64,000 bases of DNA from the NCBI GenBank assembly GCA_037976565.1, contig CP137667.1, positions 33,902,425-33,966,424 on the forward strand, given 5' to 3'. Position 1 is the first letter of the stretch. Each line of letters opens with the position of its first letter. The stretch comes from Mesocentrotus franciscanus. Taxonomy: Eukaryota; Echinodermata; Echinoidea; Camarodonta; Strongylocentrotidae. The position numbers and the translations under genes are program-made. The notes under the pieces were generated by a model. The model worked only from the letters and a program-made list of their open reading frames with translations. It had not been told where the DNA came from and searched no databases. Shown here piece after piece: positions 46,590 through 59,000 of the stretch.

Positions 46590-46690
46590 ATTAAATATGA
46601 AGGGAGGGATAGGGAATACGTTAAGAGAGATAGGGAGAAAGAGAGATAGAGAGAGCAACGGGCGAAAGAGAGAGTTCTAGAGAGTTCTAG
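46590..46690. repeat. (GA)n purine tract
   Basis: GAGAGA, GGGAGAAAGAGA units. Confidence 0.8.
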
Positions 46691-46730
46691 AGAGATTTGA
46701 ATGACGATGATGATAACGGAACAGAGTAAA

Positions 46731-46869
46731 GCCTCGGTCACAAATGCCATTACGAACTGCTACGAACGCCGTACGAACGATTTTCAGACAATGGAAATTC
46801 GGGAAGACAATGTAAAAACAGGGAGATTCGTACGAAATTATCGTTCGTACGGACCTTTGTGACCGTAGC
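46731..46869. mobile_element. 139-bp MITE with GGTCACAAA ends
   Basis: GCCTCGGTCACAAATG at the left; TTTGTGACCGTAGC at the right gives GCTACGGTCACAAA on the minus strand. TACGAAC words occur repeatedly inside. Confidence 0.65.
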
Positions 46870-47389
46870 ATAAGAAAGGAAAGGACGGAGAAACCGAGAT
46901 GGAGACAGCACATAAAAATGAAAGAGAAGGGTGAAGGAAAAATTGCACAAATTGCAAGATTGAATTGACATTTGTCAAAGATATAATAAGCTCATATTTG
47001 ACCAAAAATCTGGACATAATTTCATTTGTTTTGACTTTGCTTTCTTTAAAATAAAAAATGGAAGATTATTAAAACATTTTACATTCCATTCTTTTTTGGT
47101 GGGGAGGGGTGGTCGAGGGCGGTCAAGTCTCAAATTTTTACTAAAAAAACTTAGGAATATACATTAGAATAGTGGCAAAAATTTGTATTCGAAAAAAGAG
47201 ATGACTGGTATATCTAATGTGTAGGTGTGGTAAATGTAGGACACGCCTTTGGAATGGTAATCTCTTGTTAAGTAACGGAATACAGACGATAAGCAGATTA
47301 CAAGTTGGGTGTGTCCTCAAATAGAACGATGGTACATGGTAATGGTGATGACTTAGTAATAATTTGGTACCTCTTTTAGCCACATCAGT

Positions 47390-47575
47390 ATGAATACTGC
47401 TCTTCCTGCAGCCCTTACGATTATTAATACCCCAACAAATGGCAGGTACTCATCTACACCTGGATGTAGAGTGGCAAATGTGGACAAATGTTTCGCCAAA
47501 GGACGTTATTGTTGGGCTGAGATTCGAACCCTAAACCCATGGATTGAGTGTCAAGTGAATAGAGTACTACACCAC
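47390..47575 (-). mobile_element. tRNA-derived SINE (minus strand)
   Basis: B box on the minus strand from GATTCGAACCCTAAACC near 47521-47537; the A-box side ends in TAGAGTACTACACCACGA. Body GCCCTTACGATTATTAATAC resembles 45080-45100. Confidence 0.75.
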
Positions 47576-47579
47576 GATC

Positions 47580-48460
47580 GATGTAAACGGCTATATTTTT
47601 TTGTACCATTCCATGCTCCCTGTTTGTCAAATGGTTTAGTGCATAAATTGCTGTATGCTTCCTAAGCTCAGACAACTATAGAGCGGTAGTATAACTACAG
47701 GGACATGGGGGGACACAAGCCCCCCTTCTCTCTCTCTCTCTCTCTCACACACACAAACAAATACGGGGGAATGAGACAGGACCAAAAAAAAAGGAATGAG
47801 AAAGAAGAAACAAGATGATAGGACCCCCATACCCTCGACTAAATCGATGGCCTTATTAATTCAAACTTGAATAACCAGACCCCCTCCCCAATGATGCCAG
47901 CGCCCCCTTCGATACGTATTTGGGGATTTCTCATTCGTTTTATGTTAGTTTGGACAGTTGGAAGAACGTCATAGTAGAACAAGGAGATTGCTTTTCAAGT
48001 GCCCACATTTTCAAAATGTGATGAGAAATAGTTGAAGAGTTTGGACCAAACTCACATCATGTGTGCAGTCACATATTGAATATTTCGTTGGTGTTATTAT
48101 GAACCTACGAATTTGTACAGTACAATATATATGACAGATTTATAATAAGGTCAACGAGTAAAACTATATCCATTTCTGGGTGCAGTGAATGTGGATTTCA
48201 TGCAAGATTGAGTGAACTTCTCCTCATTTTTATGATTCCGAAACTAAAAATAAAATAATAATTCCTCTGTATACGACATAATCAACCATTCCTTACAAGT
48301 TCTAGACAGGTCATTTCACAATTTTATCGCACGACCTTGACCTATAAAGGGCAAATCGGAGTTAATGCAAAAGGCTGATTTAGTCGATTATAAGACACTT
48401 GCTCCTTTCATAATTGCTCCGCGCTAATGTCTAACACAACCGTCCTTAACTTCAACCCCG
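47580..48460. other. Intergenic; C-run and (TC)n tract near 47720-47750
   Basis: Contains transposon-end-like GGTAGTATAACTACAGGG at about 47683 and (CT)n(AC)n at about 47730-47755. No gene. Confidence 0.4.
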
Positions 48461-48469
48461 GATTCAAAC

Positions 48470-48600
48470 TATACCTTACGGTAACCCCAAACCTAACCTA
48501 AAGCCCTTGCTCAGGCCAACTGTTGCTCTCCTGGACCCAACACTATACCTAACCCTAACCTTAATCCTCAACCTAACCCTAACCCTAATCTAAAACCCAT
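48470..48600. repeat. Degenerate telomere-like (CCTAAC)n and GACACTTGCTC repeats
   Basis: CCTAACCCTAACC runs at about 48547-48560 and 48571-48588; GACACTTGCTC and TGCTCCGCGYTAAT occur at 48400-48430 and again at 48606-48640. A further short run lies at 48856-48870. Confidence 0.7.
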
Positions 48601-48669
48601 CGCCGGACACTTGCTCGGGCGACAAATGCTCCGCGTTAATTTCCTACACCCGCCGAATTTTTAACTACA

Positions 48670-48838
48670 ACCAAAGCCCCATTTCACACAACTTGTCATC
48701 AGTGACAAATGACAGTTTTTGTTATAAGCTAGTGAAATCCTTGCTTCTGATTGGTTATCAGCAGAATTGTCACTGATTTTTGTCATTTGTCATTGAAAAA
48801 AGGCTTTGTGAAAGTGATCCCTGGACACAATATATACC
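48670..48838. mobile_element. Diverged MITE related to 39040-39187
   Basis: GCCCCATTTCACACAACTTG at the left, and on the minus strand CCAGGGATCACTTTCACAAA at the right, with inner TGTCATTTGTCA arms. Confidence 0.45.
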
Positions 48839-48844
48839 TAAACC

Positions 48845-49220
48845 TATCTGTATCCCTCAACCTAACCCTAAAACCAACTTGCAACCCATGCATGGATGTA
48901 TTCATGATATTCATGATGAAGGATTCGTGTTGTTTCGTAACAATGGGGAGTAGTGCGGAAATCCTTTAGGTAAATGCGTGAAAGCTGCTGTGGCCCGATT
49001 GTCAACAAAATCGGTATTCTTTATGTAGATGTACAGGTAACTGGACAGCACATAAGAAGAAAGCTGTGTCTCCGTTCTGACTATGAATTATATAATTGGT
49101 TGCTTGGTTGCTTATTTTATCTGAATGCTGAGAGAGCAAGTATATACGTGCACGTAGGCTGCATTTGTAAGGGACGTTCAGCTTTAAAACATATTCAAAT
49201 GGACATTGATACTGCAGATA
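48845..49220. other. Intergenic, two open frames not supported as genes
   Basis: Plus-strand frames at 48751-48969 and 48974-49225 lack splice sites, recognisable domains or start context of note. Confidence 0.4.
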
Positions 49221-49224
49221 CCTA

Positions 49225-49320
49225 GAGTCACTAGAACGCTCTGGCGTGGACTTGAATCAGGGACTTGAATCTGGGACCTGCCATTCCTAGGACCATCGCT
49301 CTATCCACTGAGCCACGCTG
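49225..49320 (-). mobile_element. tRNA-like SINE head (minus strand)
   Basis: On the minus strand: GTGGCTCAGTGGATAGAGC is a clear A box and the following CCAGATTCAAGTCCC a B box. A short duplicated GACTTGAATC stretch sits beyond. The body is not seen. Confidence 0.7.
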
Positions 49321-49546
49321 TCTTCTCGTTTATATATTGTGAACTTATAGGACGCTATAAAAATTTTCAGGTGATTTTGAGCGGCAAGCGCAAGTGCAAA
49401 TTAGTTTGCATTTAAAAAGCTGTCTTCGACGTAATGGTTTGTTATCACGCGTTGATATTTTCATTGTTTTTCTTTCCTCACTTATGGATATAATGTGTGA
49501 TAGATTAATTTAATTTTGGTCTTATTCACCCAGGATAGCAACATCA

Positions 49547-49740
49547 GGGGGGTGTATCACAAAGACTAAGATCGACTTTAAGTTGGACTTAAGTATAACA
49601 GGCCGATCATGCCATTGTTTGCTATCATTATTTACTGGCATTGGTCTCTCAAGTGATGTACAAATCATGGTAAAAAATCTACAAAACTTACATTTTTTGA
49701 TAATTCATTATTGAAGGAAAAAATATTATCTAAAGATTAT
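49547..49740. mobile_element. Left half of the 45850-46127 MITE
   Basis: GACTAAGATCGACTTTAAGT, CATTATTGAAGGAAAA and ATCTAAAGATTA match the other copy in order; similarity stops at about 49740, and the (AGT)n array begins 24 bases later. Confidence 0.85.
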
Positions 49741-49760
49741 AATTTAGGGACCAATTGGGA

Positions 49761-49763
<3 letters not shown>

Positions 49764-49804
<41 letters not shown>

Positions 49805-49808
49805 ATAA

Positions 49809-49846
<38 letters not shown>

Positions 49847-49873
49847 TAAGTAGTAGTAGTCGCTGTAGTAGTC

Positions 49874-49961
<88 letters not shown>

Positions 49962-49985
49962 TAGTAAAAGTATGAGTAGTAGTAT
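49764..49985. repeat. (AGT)n microsatellite
   Basis: About 70 units with a few AAT and CGC interruptions; it stands 106 bases upstream of the first ABC-transporter exon. Confidence 0.95.
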
Positions 49986-50099
49986 CATTATTTATATCAC
50001 CATTATCATCATCATCACCACTACCTTTTACGTTATTCCATTTAGTTAATTTATTGTATCTTCTCACCCTTATTTCATCTATTTTTATAGGATTCTTTC

Positions 50100-53000
50100 A
50101 TGATGATGATGAACGAACCGGTGGAAGATGTTGGCAAGCAGGCCATCGAATGCTACGACATCTGCAAGCACTATGGACGAGGAAAGTCGAAGATCCAAGT
50201 TCTCCAGAATCTCACCATGAGGGTCCCAAAAGGAAAAATGTAAGTAAAACGTCACTGGTTCCATTTCATTTCATGTTGATATGATGCGATGTGGTTTGAT
50301 CTGATCTCAATTGAAAGCCATCGCAAATACTTCAACAGAAATCAACCTAAGACAGTTTTGCATTTTGCGTTACATATTGAAATGTGTGACCGTACCAATG
50401 ACATTTCACATAATAGAATTCGACTTCTAAAGGTATTACAGTAGGGTACTGAAATCGCCCTCAAGTTCATTTCTTAAAAATTTTTGCGATCGTTTTTGGT
50501 TTTGTTTGTTTGCATAGGCCGAGACATTGTAAACATTTAGAAATCCCTTCACATACATTACTACAAATATTATACAGAAATGCAATTAGCTTCAAAGAGT
50601 CGTCTTATTATCACTGTAGTTGTCTTGTACTGCAGGAAACTTTGAATATTTTTAGACACGAAGAATATCTTCAGGATAAATGTATGTAATTCAAAAGAAA
50701 CAATACAAAGTATGAAGTTCAGCCCCGTAGTTCTCAAATATGAATAATCTTTTCATTTATTATTAGTATTGTTATTATTAATTCTGAACAGAAAAACATG
50801 TGAAATTTAGTGGGTAAACAACACGAAAGGAATAACTAAAGTAAAACTTGGCAATGTTTGATGCTTTTTGAGCTGCCATTACAAAAACGGCAGAAAATGT
50901 TCTCGGTTATTGTGGCAGTCTGGCAGACATGAGCGCTATACAAGAACCCACTATTATTATTTTTTTAATTATCGTTATGCAGAAGAGCAAATGAACTGGG
51001 AAATGAGAAAGGGAATGATATAAAGAAGATTTTTTTCTGATCCCATGACAATTCAAACGTGATGCAAAGTATCTGAAGTGGCACTGATAGATTACGTAAT
51101 ACTGAAAAGCAGAATCCTCACTACTGCCTCAAATGCAAACATTACGAACATCCACGCAATAAAGGACAGTGATTGGTTTTGGATAAGTCCAGTATTCATT
51201 CGACTGTTGGAGGACACATTCATGCCCACTGTCATCGTGTTGGTGACGTGCGGCCACAAGGAGAAAACATTAACACTGCGATTTTAAATACTTGTTCCTC
51301 AGATGGTGATCCAATACGTCAATAGACTATTTGATAAACGTCATAGTAATGTTATCATATTTAATGCATAAAGCTTTGTTAAGTGCCATGCTGCAAATTA
51401 TTTCATTCACCTGTTATGTATAAATGTATTTCAATAGTCAGAATGCGAATCGCATACATTAATTGTTGCTAAGTAGGGCAATATTATGCCTTGTCCTACC
51501 TAGCAACACATTCAAGTCCATGCAGAGTTGCAGTTAAGAATTCAGTTAATGTAGGAGAGTCTCTGCAGGTAAGTTTTGTCGTACTGTAAAGCATTAGTGA
51601 AACATTTCTTTCTTAAGTATTGGTTTTAAAAAAAATTGACAGAAGATCAAGAACTGATATTTGTAGCTTACTTACGCTCAGACTGATTTTTATAAATCAA
51701 TTTCATATGAATTGGTGGAAAGGTGTTTGGTGTCTGTGTACTGGTAAATCAAGTTTTGGTTTCTTTTCAAAGTTCCATAAAGTTGTATAGGTATCTTGTT
51801 GGTTCTCATCAGGGAGGTGAAAGGAAGGAGTGGAAACTCTTGTAATGTATTCAAACGCATTCGTGAGTTCTAAAGCGTAACATAGGGATGTGTAACATTC
51901 CACTTGCCTTTGAAGTTCCATGCTCCTAGCCGCTCTTCCGCTGCGGGAATTTCGAAGGCCAGGCACCAGTTTCACATTTATTACAAAATATTAAATTACC
52001 GGCAAAATTTCAGTGTAAATTATAAACTTTATATGGGGATTGTATTGGGAATAGTGCATCAAAAAAAAATCAAATTTAGTAATCCGCCCTTCCTATAATT
52101 TATGTGCCAGAGTTGGTAAAAGAAAAATTAGATCCTGACAAAAACTCAATATTTTAGGATAATGCGCTAATTTGTGCATGTTTTAATGTCCCGTTATTTA
52201 ATCCATGATTTACAATCTTCGATAACTTTAAGTTTGCTAATGCGTGTTTTCGCGTGTTTTTTGTATTTTTGCAGTTGGAAAAAAGGATGAAATTACACAA
52301 GTTTGTGTTCGCTTGTTCTACTCATTACACATTCAACAATTGATGAGAAATCATTGAAAGGGACAGCGAACAGTTGCTGGGATACCATTTTCTGATGTAG
52401 GAATTCTAAATCCTGATATTTCATGCGCTCTTTTATCTCACCACCTGGTCAACAGTTGCAGATTAGCGCATAACTTTTCGGCGGCTTGGAGCATGGGGTC
52501 AAAGGAAAGCGGCTTGAGTCCACTCCTTTCTTTCACCTCCCTGTTCTCATGTAGCTTGATTTCTGAAGATTTAAAGATAATGAATTAATCAAAATAATTT
52601 GGGCGATTTCGTTTGCCTAGCAATTAAGAACTGAATGAGAAAGACAAAAGTATCCTACACCGGTGTCATCAGCAGACCTGCATTAAAAATGGGTGTACAC
52701 AAAGTCTACATATCATCGATATAAGTTAATTAAGAACAATATAGGTCCCAATATTGAATCTTGCCGGGTAAACTCTAATGGACCTTGAAGTAAAATAGCA
52801 TTAATTCCGTGTATATTCTTTCTAATGTATAACCAAAAGTGGATTTAGAATGTTTATTTCTATAGCTATTCCTTCAAAAAGACTACTGAGAAGCGAGAGA
52901 AAAAAACTGAGAAAATACGAATATGTATATTGCTATTTGTTCTATTCAGTACGATTTTCAGTACTGGCTATTATATGAATTGTTAATGTGCATTTTGTCC

Positions 53001-56000
53001 CTGATTTTTTTCAGTTAACATGGTTAATGTTGTGTGTTACATTTGTTCTCCTCCCAGCTATGGCTTGTTGGGGCCCAGTGGATGCGGAAAGACTACACTC
53101 CTCCGGTGCGTACTGGGAAGACTCAGCTTCGATTCAGGTCTCGTCTTGACCCTTGGACGACCACCTTTGACCCGAGGTCACGGCATACCAGGATCTCGGG
53201 TCGGATACATGCCTCAGGTATTTATTATTTTATCTCGACTAAGATTGATTTCACTTTACAATAAGAGGAAAAAAACGTACAACAACTTTGTTTACGTGAT
53301 ATGTAGGTAATTTCCGTAATTTCCATGTGTCACAATGTAGCATATAGGATATAACAATATGATTCCAACACTATATAACTCTCTCCTTATCCACCATAAT
53401 CCCTTTCCATTAAATTGATGTTGAACCATGGACCTCCTGCGGTTGTCAAAAGTCCGTTCGTAATAGGTAATTCATGGTTGAACCTAGCGATGCATTCTAT
53501 CCTCAGTATTGCTTATTGAAGGAGCTATATAGACCGGTTTACTAACATATTCAAAATGATGGATGTTTCTTTCCTGGGATCCTAGTAACGAGTTATTCAA
53601 TTAACCTGTTATTAATGACTGAACTACAATACTTGGAATCAGTCTGAATTCATTATTTGTTGCTATGTCGCCAAGCCCCGGGCAAGCCTACAAGTTGTCA
53701 AGCTTTGTTTAAAAAGTATGCATAAAATCCGAATAATTATGTTCGTAAATCTTTCTATTCTATATGAACAACATGCGACCTAAAATGTACGTTTGGAAGC
53801 TTAATGTGAATACAATGATAAAAGCATCACATCTTGGGTCTGCTGTCTTGCTCCTTTTTGAAAAAAATGTAGGAGATCGCCCTCTACAATGAGTTCTCTA
53901 TCAAGGAAACCTTGGTCTATTTCGCCACTGTCCATAAGATGAGTCGGAAGGAGACCAACCTTAGAATAGACTTCCTCATGGACCTTCTAAACCTCCCAGA
54001 TAAAGGCAGGACTGTGGGCCATCTTAGGTAAGTTCTGGACGTTTGGTCCAACTTCTATCTGTACCCGGTCACGTACCCTTTTAGTTGTCCGACGGTCGTA
54101 TGCTTCGTACGGCACGCCCTTGCTAGGACATCTCGACGTCGTAGCGTTTCTTTGTTGCTTGCTTGCCAGGTGCCTTGTCTGTTCCAGACATTGGCGATCA
54201 AGGCTTTCCATCTACTTCTATCTCTGGTTCTTTGTAATATGACGTTACGTCTACTACAATACCTGTCAGCCCAATGAACTTATATGTATTTGATGCACTA
54301 TCTCCTACTGCTTCTCTTTCCCTCAGTTTTTCCTCTCAGTATCCTGCAAATATTTGAAACACCTGTATGCTCCAGGGACAAGTTCCAAAATCATTATGCA
54401 CATCATGTAAACATCACTGGGTTCTCGGGGATGAGGTAGCCTAACATGAGATAATATTCCAAATCTGAGGGAAAGACATACAGAGTAACACATTTATTTA
54501 TCTGCAAGAATAATCCGTCCAGTTGTCAACAAGAAATTTGACAATGCAACGATAAAATTGGATTCAGTGTATTTATTGGCAAGGTCTATAAGGAACTTGA
54601 CTCTATCTTCCATGAAGGGCTATAATTTGTTACTATGGATTCATCCTTACAAGTTCTCCAGAGGAAGACGTTTGTCAACACGACAGCAAAGACCTTCGAG
54701 ATATCAACTGAAGGACAATTTCAATACCATAATGTTTATCCCATAGAATCAAGATCGGATTACGATGATTCTTTATACGACGTTTCTTGTGTGTGGACGC
54801 CCTGGAATTTATACGATGATTCTTTATACGACGTTTCGTAATAGAGTTTCGGGATAAATTGTTTTGTGTGTGGACACGCTATGGTATAGGGTTAACACAT
54901 TTGTAAAAGCGAGTTATGGCAAAGGCTCTGGCACTTGTGGTAGGCTGATTTTTTCAAAAGTCTTTATCGTTGAAGCTCCATGTTTTATTTTATTTTTTTA
55001 TTTTTAGTGGTGGACAGAAGAGGCGAGTATCCTTCGCGGTTGCCTTGATCCAATCTCCTGAACTGCTCATCTTAGATGAACCAACGGTCGGAGTCGATCC
55101 ATTGCTCAGACAGAAGTAAGATGCCATCCATGTATCATGCGTTACCATGGTTACGCTATACTCATCACCCAAAACTTCTTTGGAGAATTTTAAAGATCGG
55201 CTCTTGACTGTTTCGTAATAGGCCATTTTCGTAACGTAGTGAAATCTACTGCAAAAGTCTTTCAGTTCCTCGTTACGAAACTATTGCATTAATCTTTTAC
55301 GAATGATTGTACTATTTTAATGTCTAAGATCGGGCAAGCAATATTGTTTGTCCGATATAGCAAATATTCATGTTTGCAATTCGCATTCTGACGAGTGTGA
55401 GATACAATAATATATAATAGGTGAATGTACATGTAACAGCTCGTCGCTATATGGATAAACCTGTATAAATTTGAATACATTTTGAATAAGTCTATTTACA
55501 GTGAATCTGCAAATGTACTTGACTGATTTGTATTGTATACATTATTGATTACCTCTTTTATCTGATGTTATACAAATCCTTTGACTGCATTTACAACCCT
55601 ACTTTGATTTTAAAACAATAAATATGTTTTAATGTATATATATATATATATATGAGAGCATGAGTGGGATTTCATATCAAATAATAAATCATATGATCTG
55701 TTTAAAGGATTTGGGACTACCTGCTGAAGTTTTCACTAGAGCAGAACACCACAATCATACTGACAACACATTACATAGAGGAGGCAAGAAACGCTGATGT
55801 GGTGAGAACAATTCTACATAGTTTTGAAATCCATACAGTTGTCATTTTACATTCTCGGACTTCCTTTAAACTTTTATCTAAAGATCAATACTCACTCTTG
55901 AAAATCAATGCTTTATCTCGAATGTAACAAATCAGAAATATAAATCCAAGTTTGTTGGATTCTGATTTGTTGATATTAGAATAGTAATCATATTTTGTGC

Positions 56001-59000
56001 TTGAAAATGTTAGCTAATCTGCACTCCGATACATGTTTATTACTGTCAAATTAAAGTATAATTAGATTGATATATTGTTATTGGAATTTGATCTCAGTTA
56101 GATAAATTTGAATAAACATATACGACTGATTTTAGATACAAAAACTTGTAAAAAGAGGAATTGAATTCCTCTGTCGATGCTCCTAATATTGCGCTCCTAA
56201 ACTGAGTTTTCAGTGATACATCTCTTCTGGCTACTACTATTTCATGAACCATTATCTGTTAGTAGGGGTTGGTTGCCCGAATCCTCCGTCCTCACCTCAT
56301 CCGTTCCCTGTTTGAGCCGCTGTCAGATTTAGTTTCCTCATATCTCTTTTAATGTTATTCTTCCAACGAGTTCTCGGCCATCTCTTCTGGCAACATAACA
56401 TAAATCCGAAATCCCCATATTTTCTGGGGCGCTCTTAAACCAACACATCTGTTTTCAACGATTTTTTTTTCTTTTCTTTCCATTCTTCTTTTTTATGCTT
56501 TTTATTAGGTTGGACTAATGAGGAATGGTAAGATTCTGTCCGAGGATTCACCACAGTCTCTCTTAGAAATGCATAATCTGCCGGTAAGAAATACAAATTC
56601 ACTATGAACCGATGTACCAATATCTAAATTGTCAACAGGAAACACTGTATCCATAGGTCATTGGCTGTTCGCTCAGATAATACTCACAATTTATGGAGTG
56701 CATAGTATAATTTACGATAAATGAAAAAGAGGAAAGTTACGTATTTAGTTAAATAATTATCATGAGTTCCATTTGAGCTAGATTAGAATAATGATATCGA
56801 AATTGTGTATAATCCATCGTGTCTGTACCCAGATGAAGACGTGGAACTTATATTTCCATTTTGATGATGGTTTTAACAGCGGTCCCGTTCAAAAGATAGC
56901 CACTTCTTAGCTCATGTGTTTATTCCCAGGCGCGGATCCAGGATTTCTTAGGGGGGGGCCCAAATTTGAAATTGTGCGAGCCAAATATTGGTACGTAATG
57001 GTGACCACTAAAGTAGTGGCGTAATGAGCAAAATCGTTGGGGGCAGAAGAAGAAAAATCCGCATCACCATCACTCTTACATGGAGGCCCTGCTGAACGTT
57101 TTTCAAAGTGGGTGGGGGGGGGAGGCTAAAGTATTTACGATCAGGTAGAGGGTAGCGTAAATTGGCGTGGGGTCTAGGGGCAAAGCCTCGGCGGGGTCAA
57201 GGGCGGAGCCCTGAAGCTCAGGGCATTTAATTACGGTCAGATGCGCATATTTTTATACCTTATTTGTGACACTGGCAGGACACTAATTGGCGTGGGGTCC
57301 AGGGGGCGTAGCCCCCAGAAGCTCAGGAGTTTCAGGCATTAATTTACCGTCAGCTAAGCATCCAGGCGTCTTAGGGCCCCAGGTGGGGTCGAGGGGGCAG
57401 AGCCCCCAGAAGCTCAGGGGTTTTAGGCATTTAATTATGGTCAGATGAGCTTATTTTTATACCTTATTTGTGACACTGGCAGGTCACTAATTGGCGTGGG
57501 GTCCAGGGGGCGGAGCCCCCGGAAGCTCAGGGGTTTTAGGCATTTAATTATGGTCAGATGAGCTTATTCTGATACCTTATTTGTGACACTGGCAGGTCAC
57601 TAATTGGCGTGGGGTCCAGGGGGCAGAGCCCCCGGAAGCTCAGGGGTTTTAAGCATTAAATTACGGTCAGATGAGCATCCAGGGGTCCACCTTAGGGCCC
57701 TAGGTGGGGTCCAGGGCAGACCCCCGGAAGCTCATGGGTTTTAGGCATTTAATTACGGTCAGATGAGCTTATTTTAATACCTTATTCGTGACACTGGCAG
57801 GTCACTAATTGGCGTGGGCTCCCCTTTCACTTCCCTTCCTTCTCTCTCTTTTAAGTTTGCTGGGGGGAGGGGGGCAAGGGCCTTTCGGTCCCCCGATCCG
57901 GATGTTGGCCGAATTAATCGCAACTGATCTCCCCTTCTTTTCATCCTTTTATTTTCTTCTTCCTCTTTTTTTGTTCCCTTTTAGCTCTCTCTCTTCCCTT
58001 TCCCCTTTTTTTGGCGGGAGGCAAGGGCCTTTGTCCCCCGATCCACAACTTCTTGGCGGGAAAATCGCAACTGATATCCCCCTTCTTTTCTTCTTCTTCT
58101 TTATTTCCTTCCCTTTATCTCCTCTTTTCCTTTTTTTCTTTCCCTTTCCTTCCTCTCTCTCTCTTTTTTTTGCTGGGGAGGCAACAGCCTGGGAGGCAAG
58201 GCCCTTTCGGCCCTGATCTTCTTCTTTTCCCCTTTTCTTTTCTGCTTCCTCTTCTTTCTTTCCCTTTCTTTCCTCTTTCCCTTTCCCTTCTTTTCCTTCT
58301 CTCTCTTTTTTTTTTTTTTTTTTGCCGGGGCCAAGGCCCCCCCCCCTGGATCCGCGCCTGATTTATTCCCGTAGAGTTCTCTCACGACAAATTCACATTT
58401 TGACAGCCAATATGACGTATGACTGTCACCGAATTAAGACGAAAATCCATGAGCACACCACGACATAAGCAACCAACTTCTCATGTATGTCTACGGGAGC
58501 AGAATCTCGAGGATCGCAATGACTTAAAGTTCATTTTGTCCATTTATACACATCATTCTGGAGGTTGTTTAATATAATATATCCCTTCTCTTCCTTGTCA
58601 CGTCAAGACTCTTGAAGGCATCTTTCTGGAACTGTGCATGGCGGATTCAAAGGAGACGGGATCAAACGTGAGTAGATGGCAATGGCCCAGTGGTAGAGAA
58701 CGGTAGAGAGGTGGTCTCGTAACCTGGAGTTCCCTGGTTCTAAACAAGTAGATTTCTTAAGAATTTATCATCATTGTCAAGTCATTAGGATAGATCTTAA
58801 CGCCGTATGGGTCCCTCGGTTGCTTACTTACAGTGAAATAGAAGCATCATACCAGACCAATTAGTAAATCTTTGGTTTGATGAGATAGGTATACCTCCAT
58901 TGTACAAGTTATGCATTTCAGGAATAAGGTAGTTAAACAATCACTTTATTTTCAAAGCCTACAAAGTATCATTATCTTCATCATGGACTGTAGCTCTCAA

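Larger units (their letters stand above)
56927..58361. mobile_element. hAT-like element, about 1.4 kb, in ABC intron 6
   Basis: Ends CAGGCGCGGATCCAGG inverted on both sides, with TTTATTCC at 56919-56926 and 58362-58369, an 8-base duplication. The ends share GCGGATCCAG with the 27003-27389 element. It contains a tandem array (57160-57820) and a T/C tract (57910-58320) but no transposase, so it is non-autonomous. Confidence 0.85.

Noticed and set aside
49711..50067. Ser-, Leu- and Thr-rich frames over the second AGT array
   Set aside because: The same microsatellite effect.
57809..58385. Phe/Ser/Leu-rich frames up to 135 codons
   Set aside because: Translations of a T/C tract within a hAT-like element.
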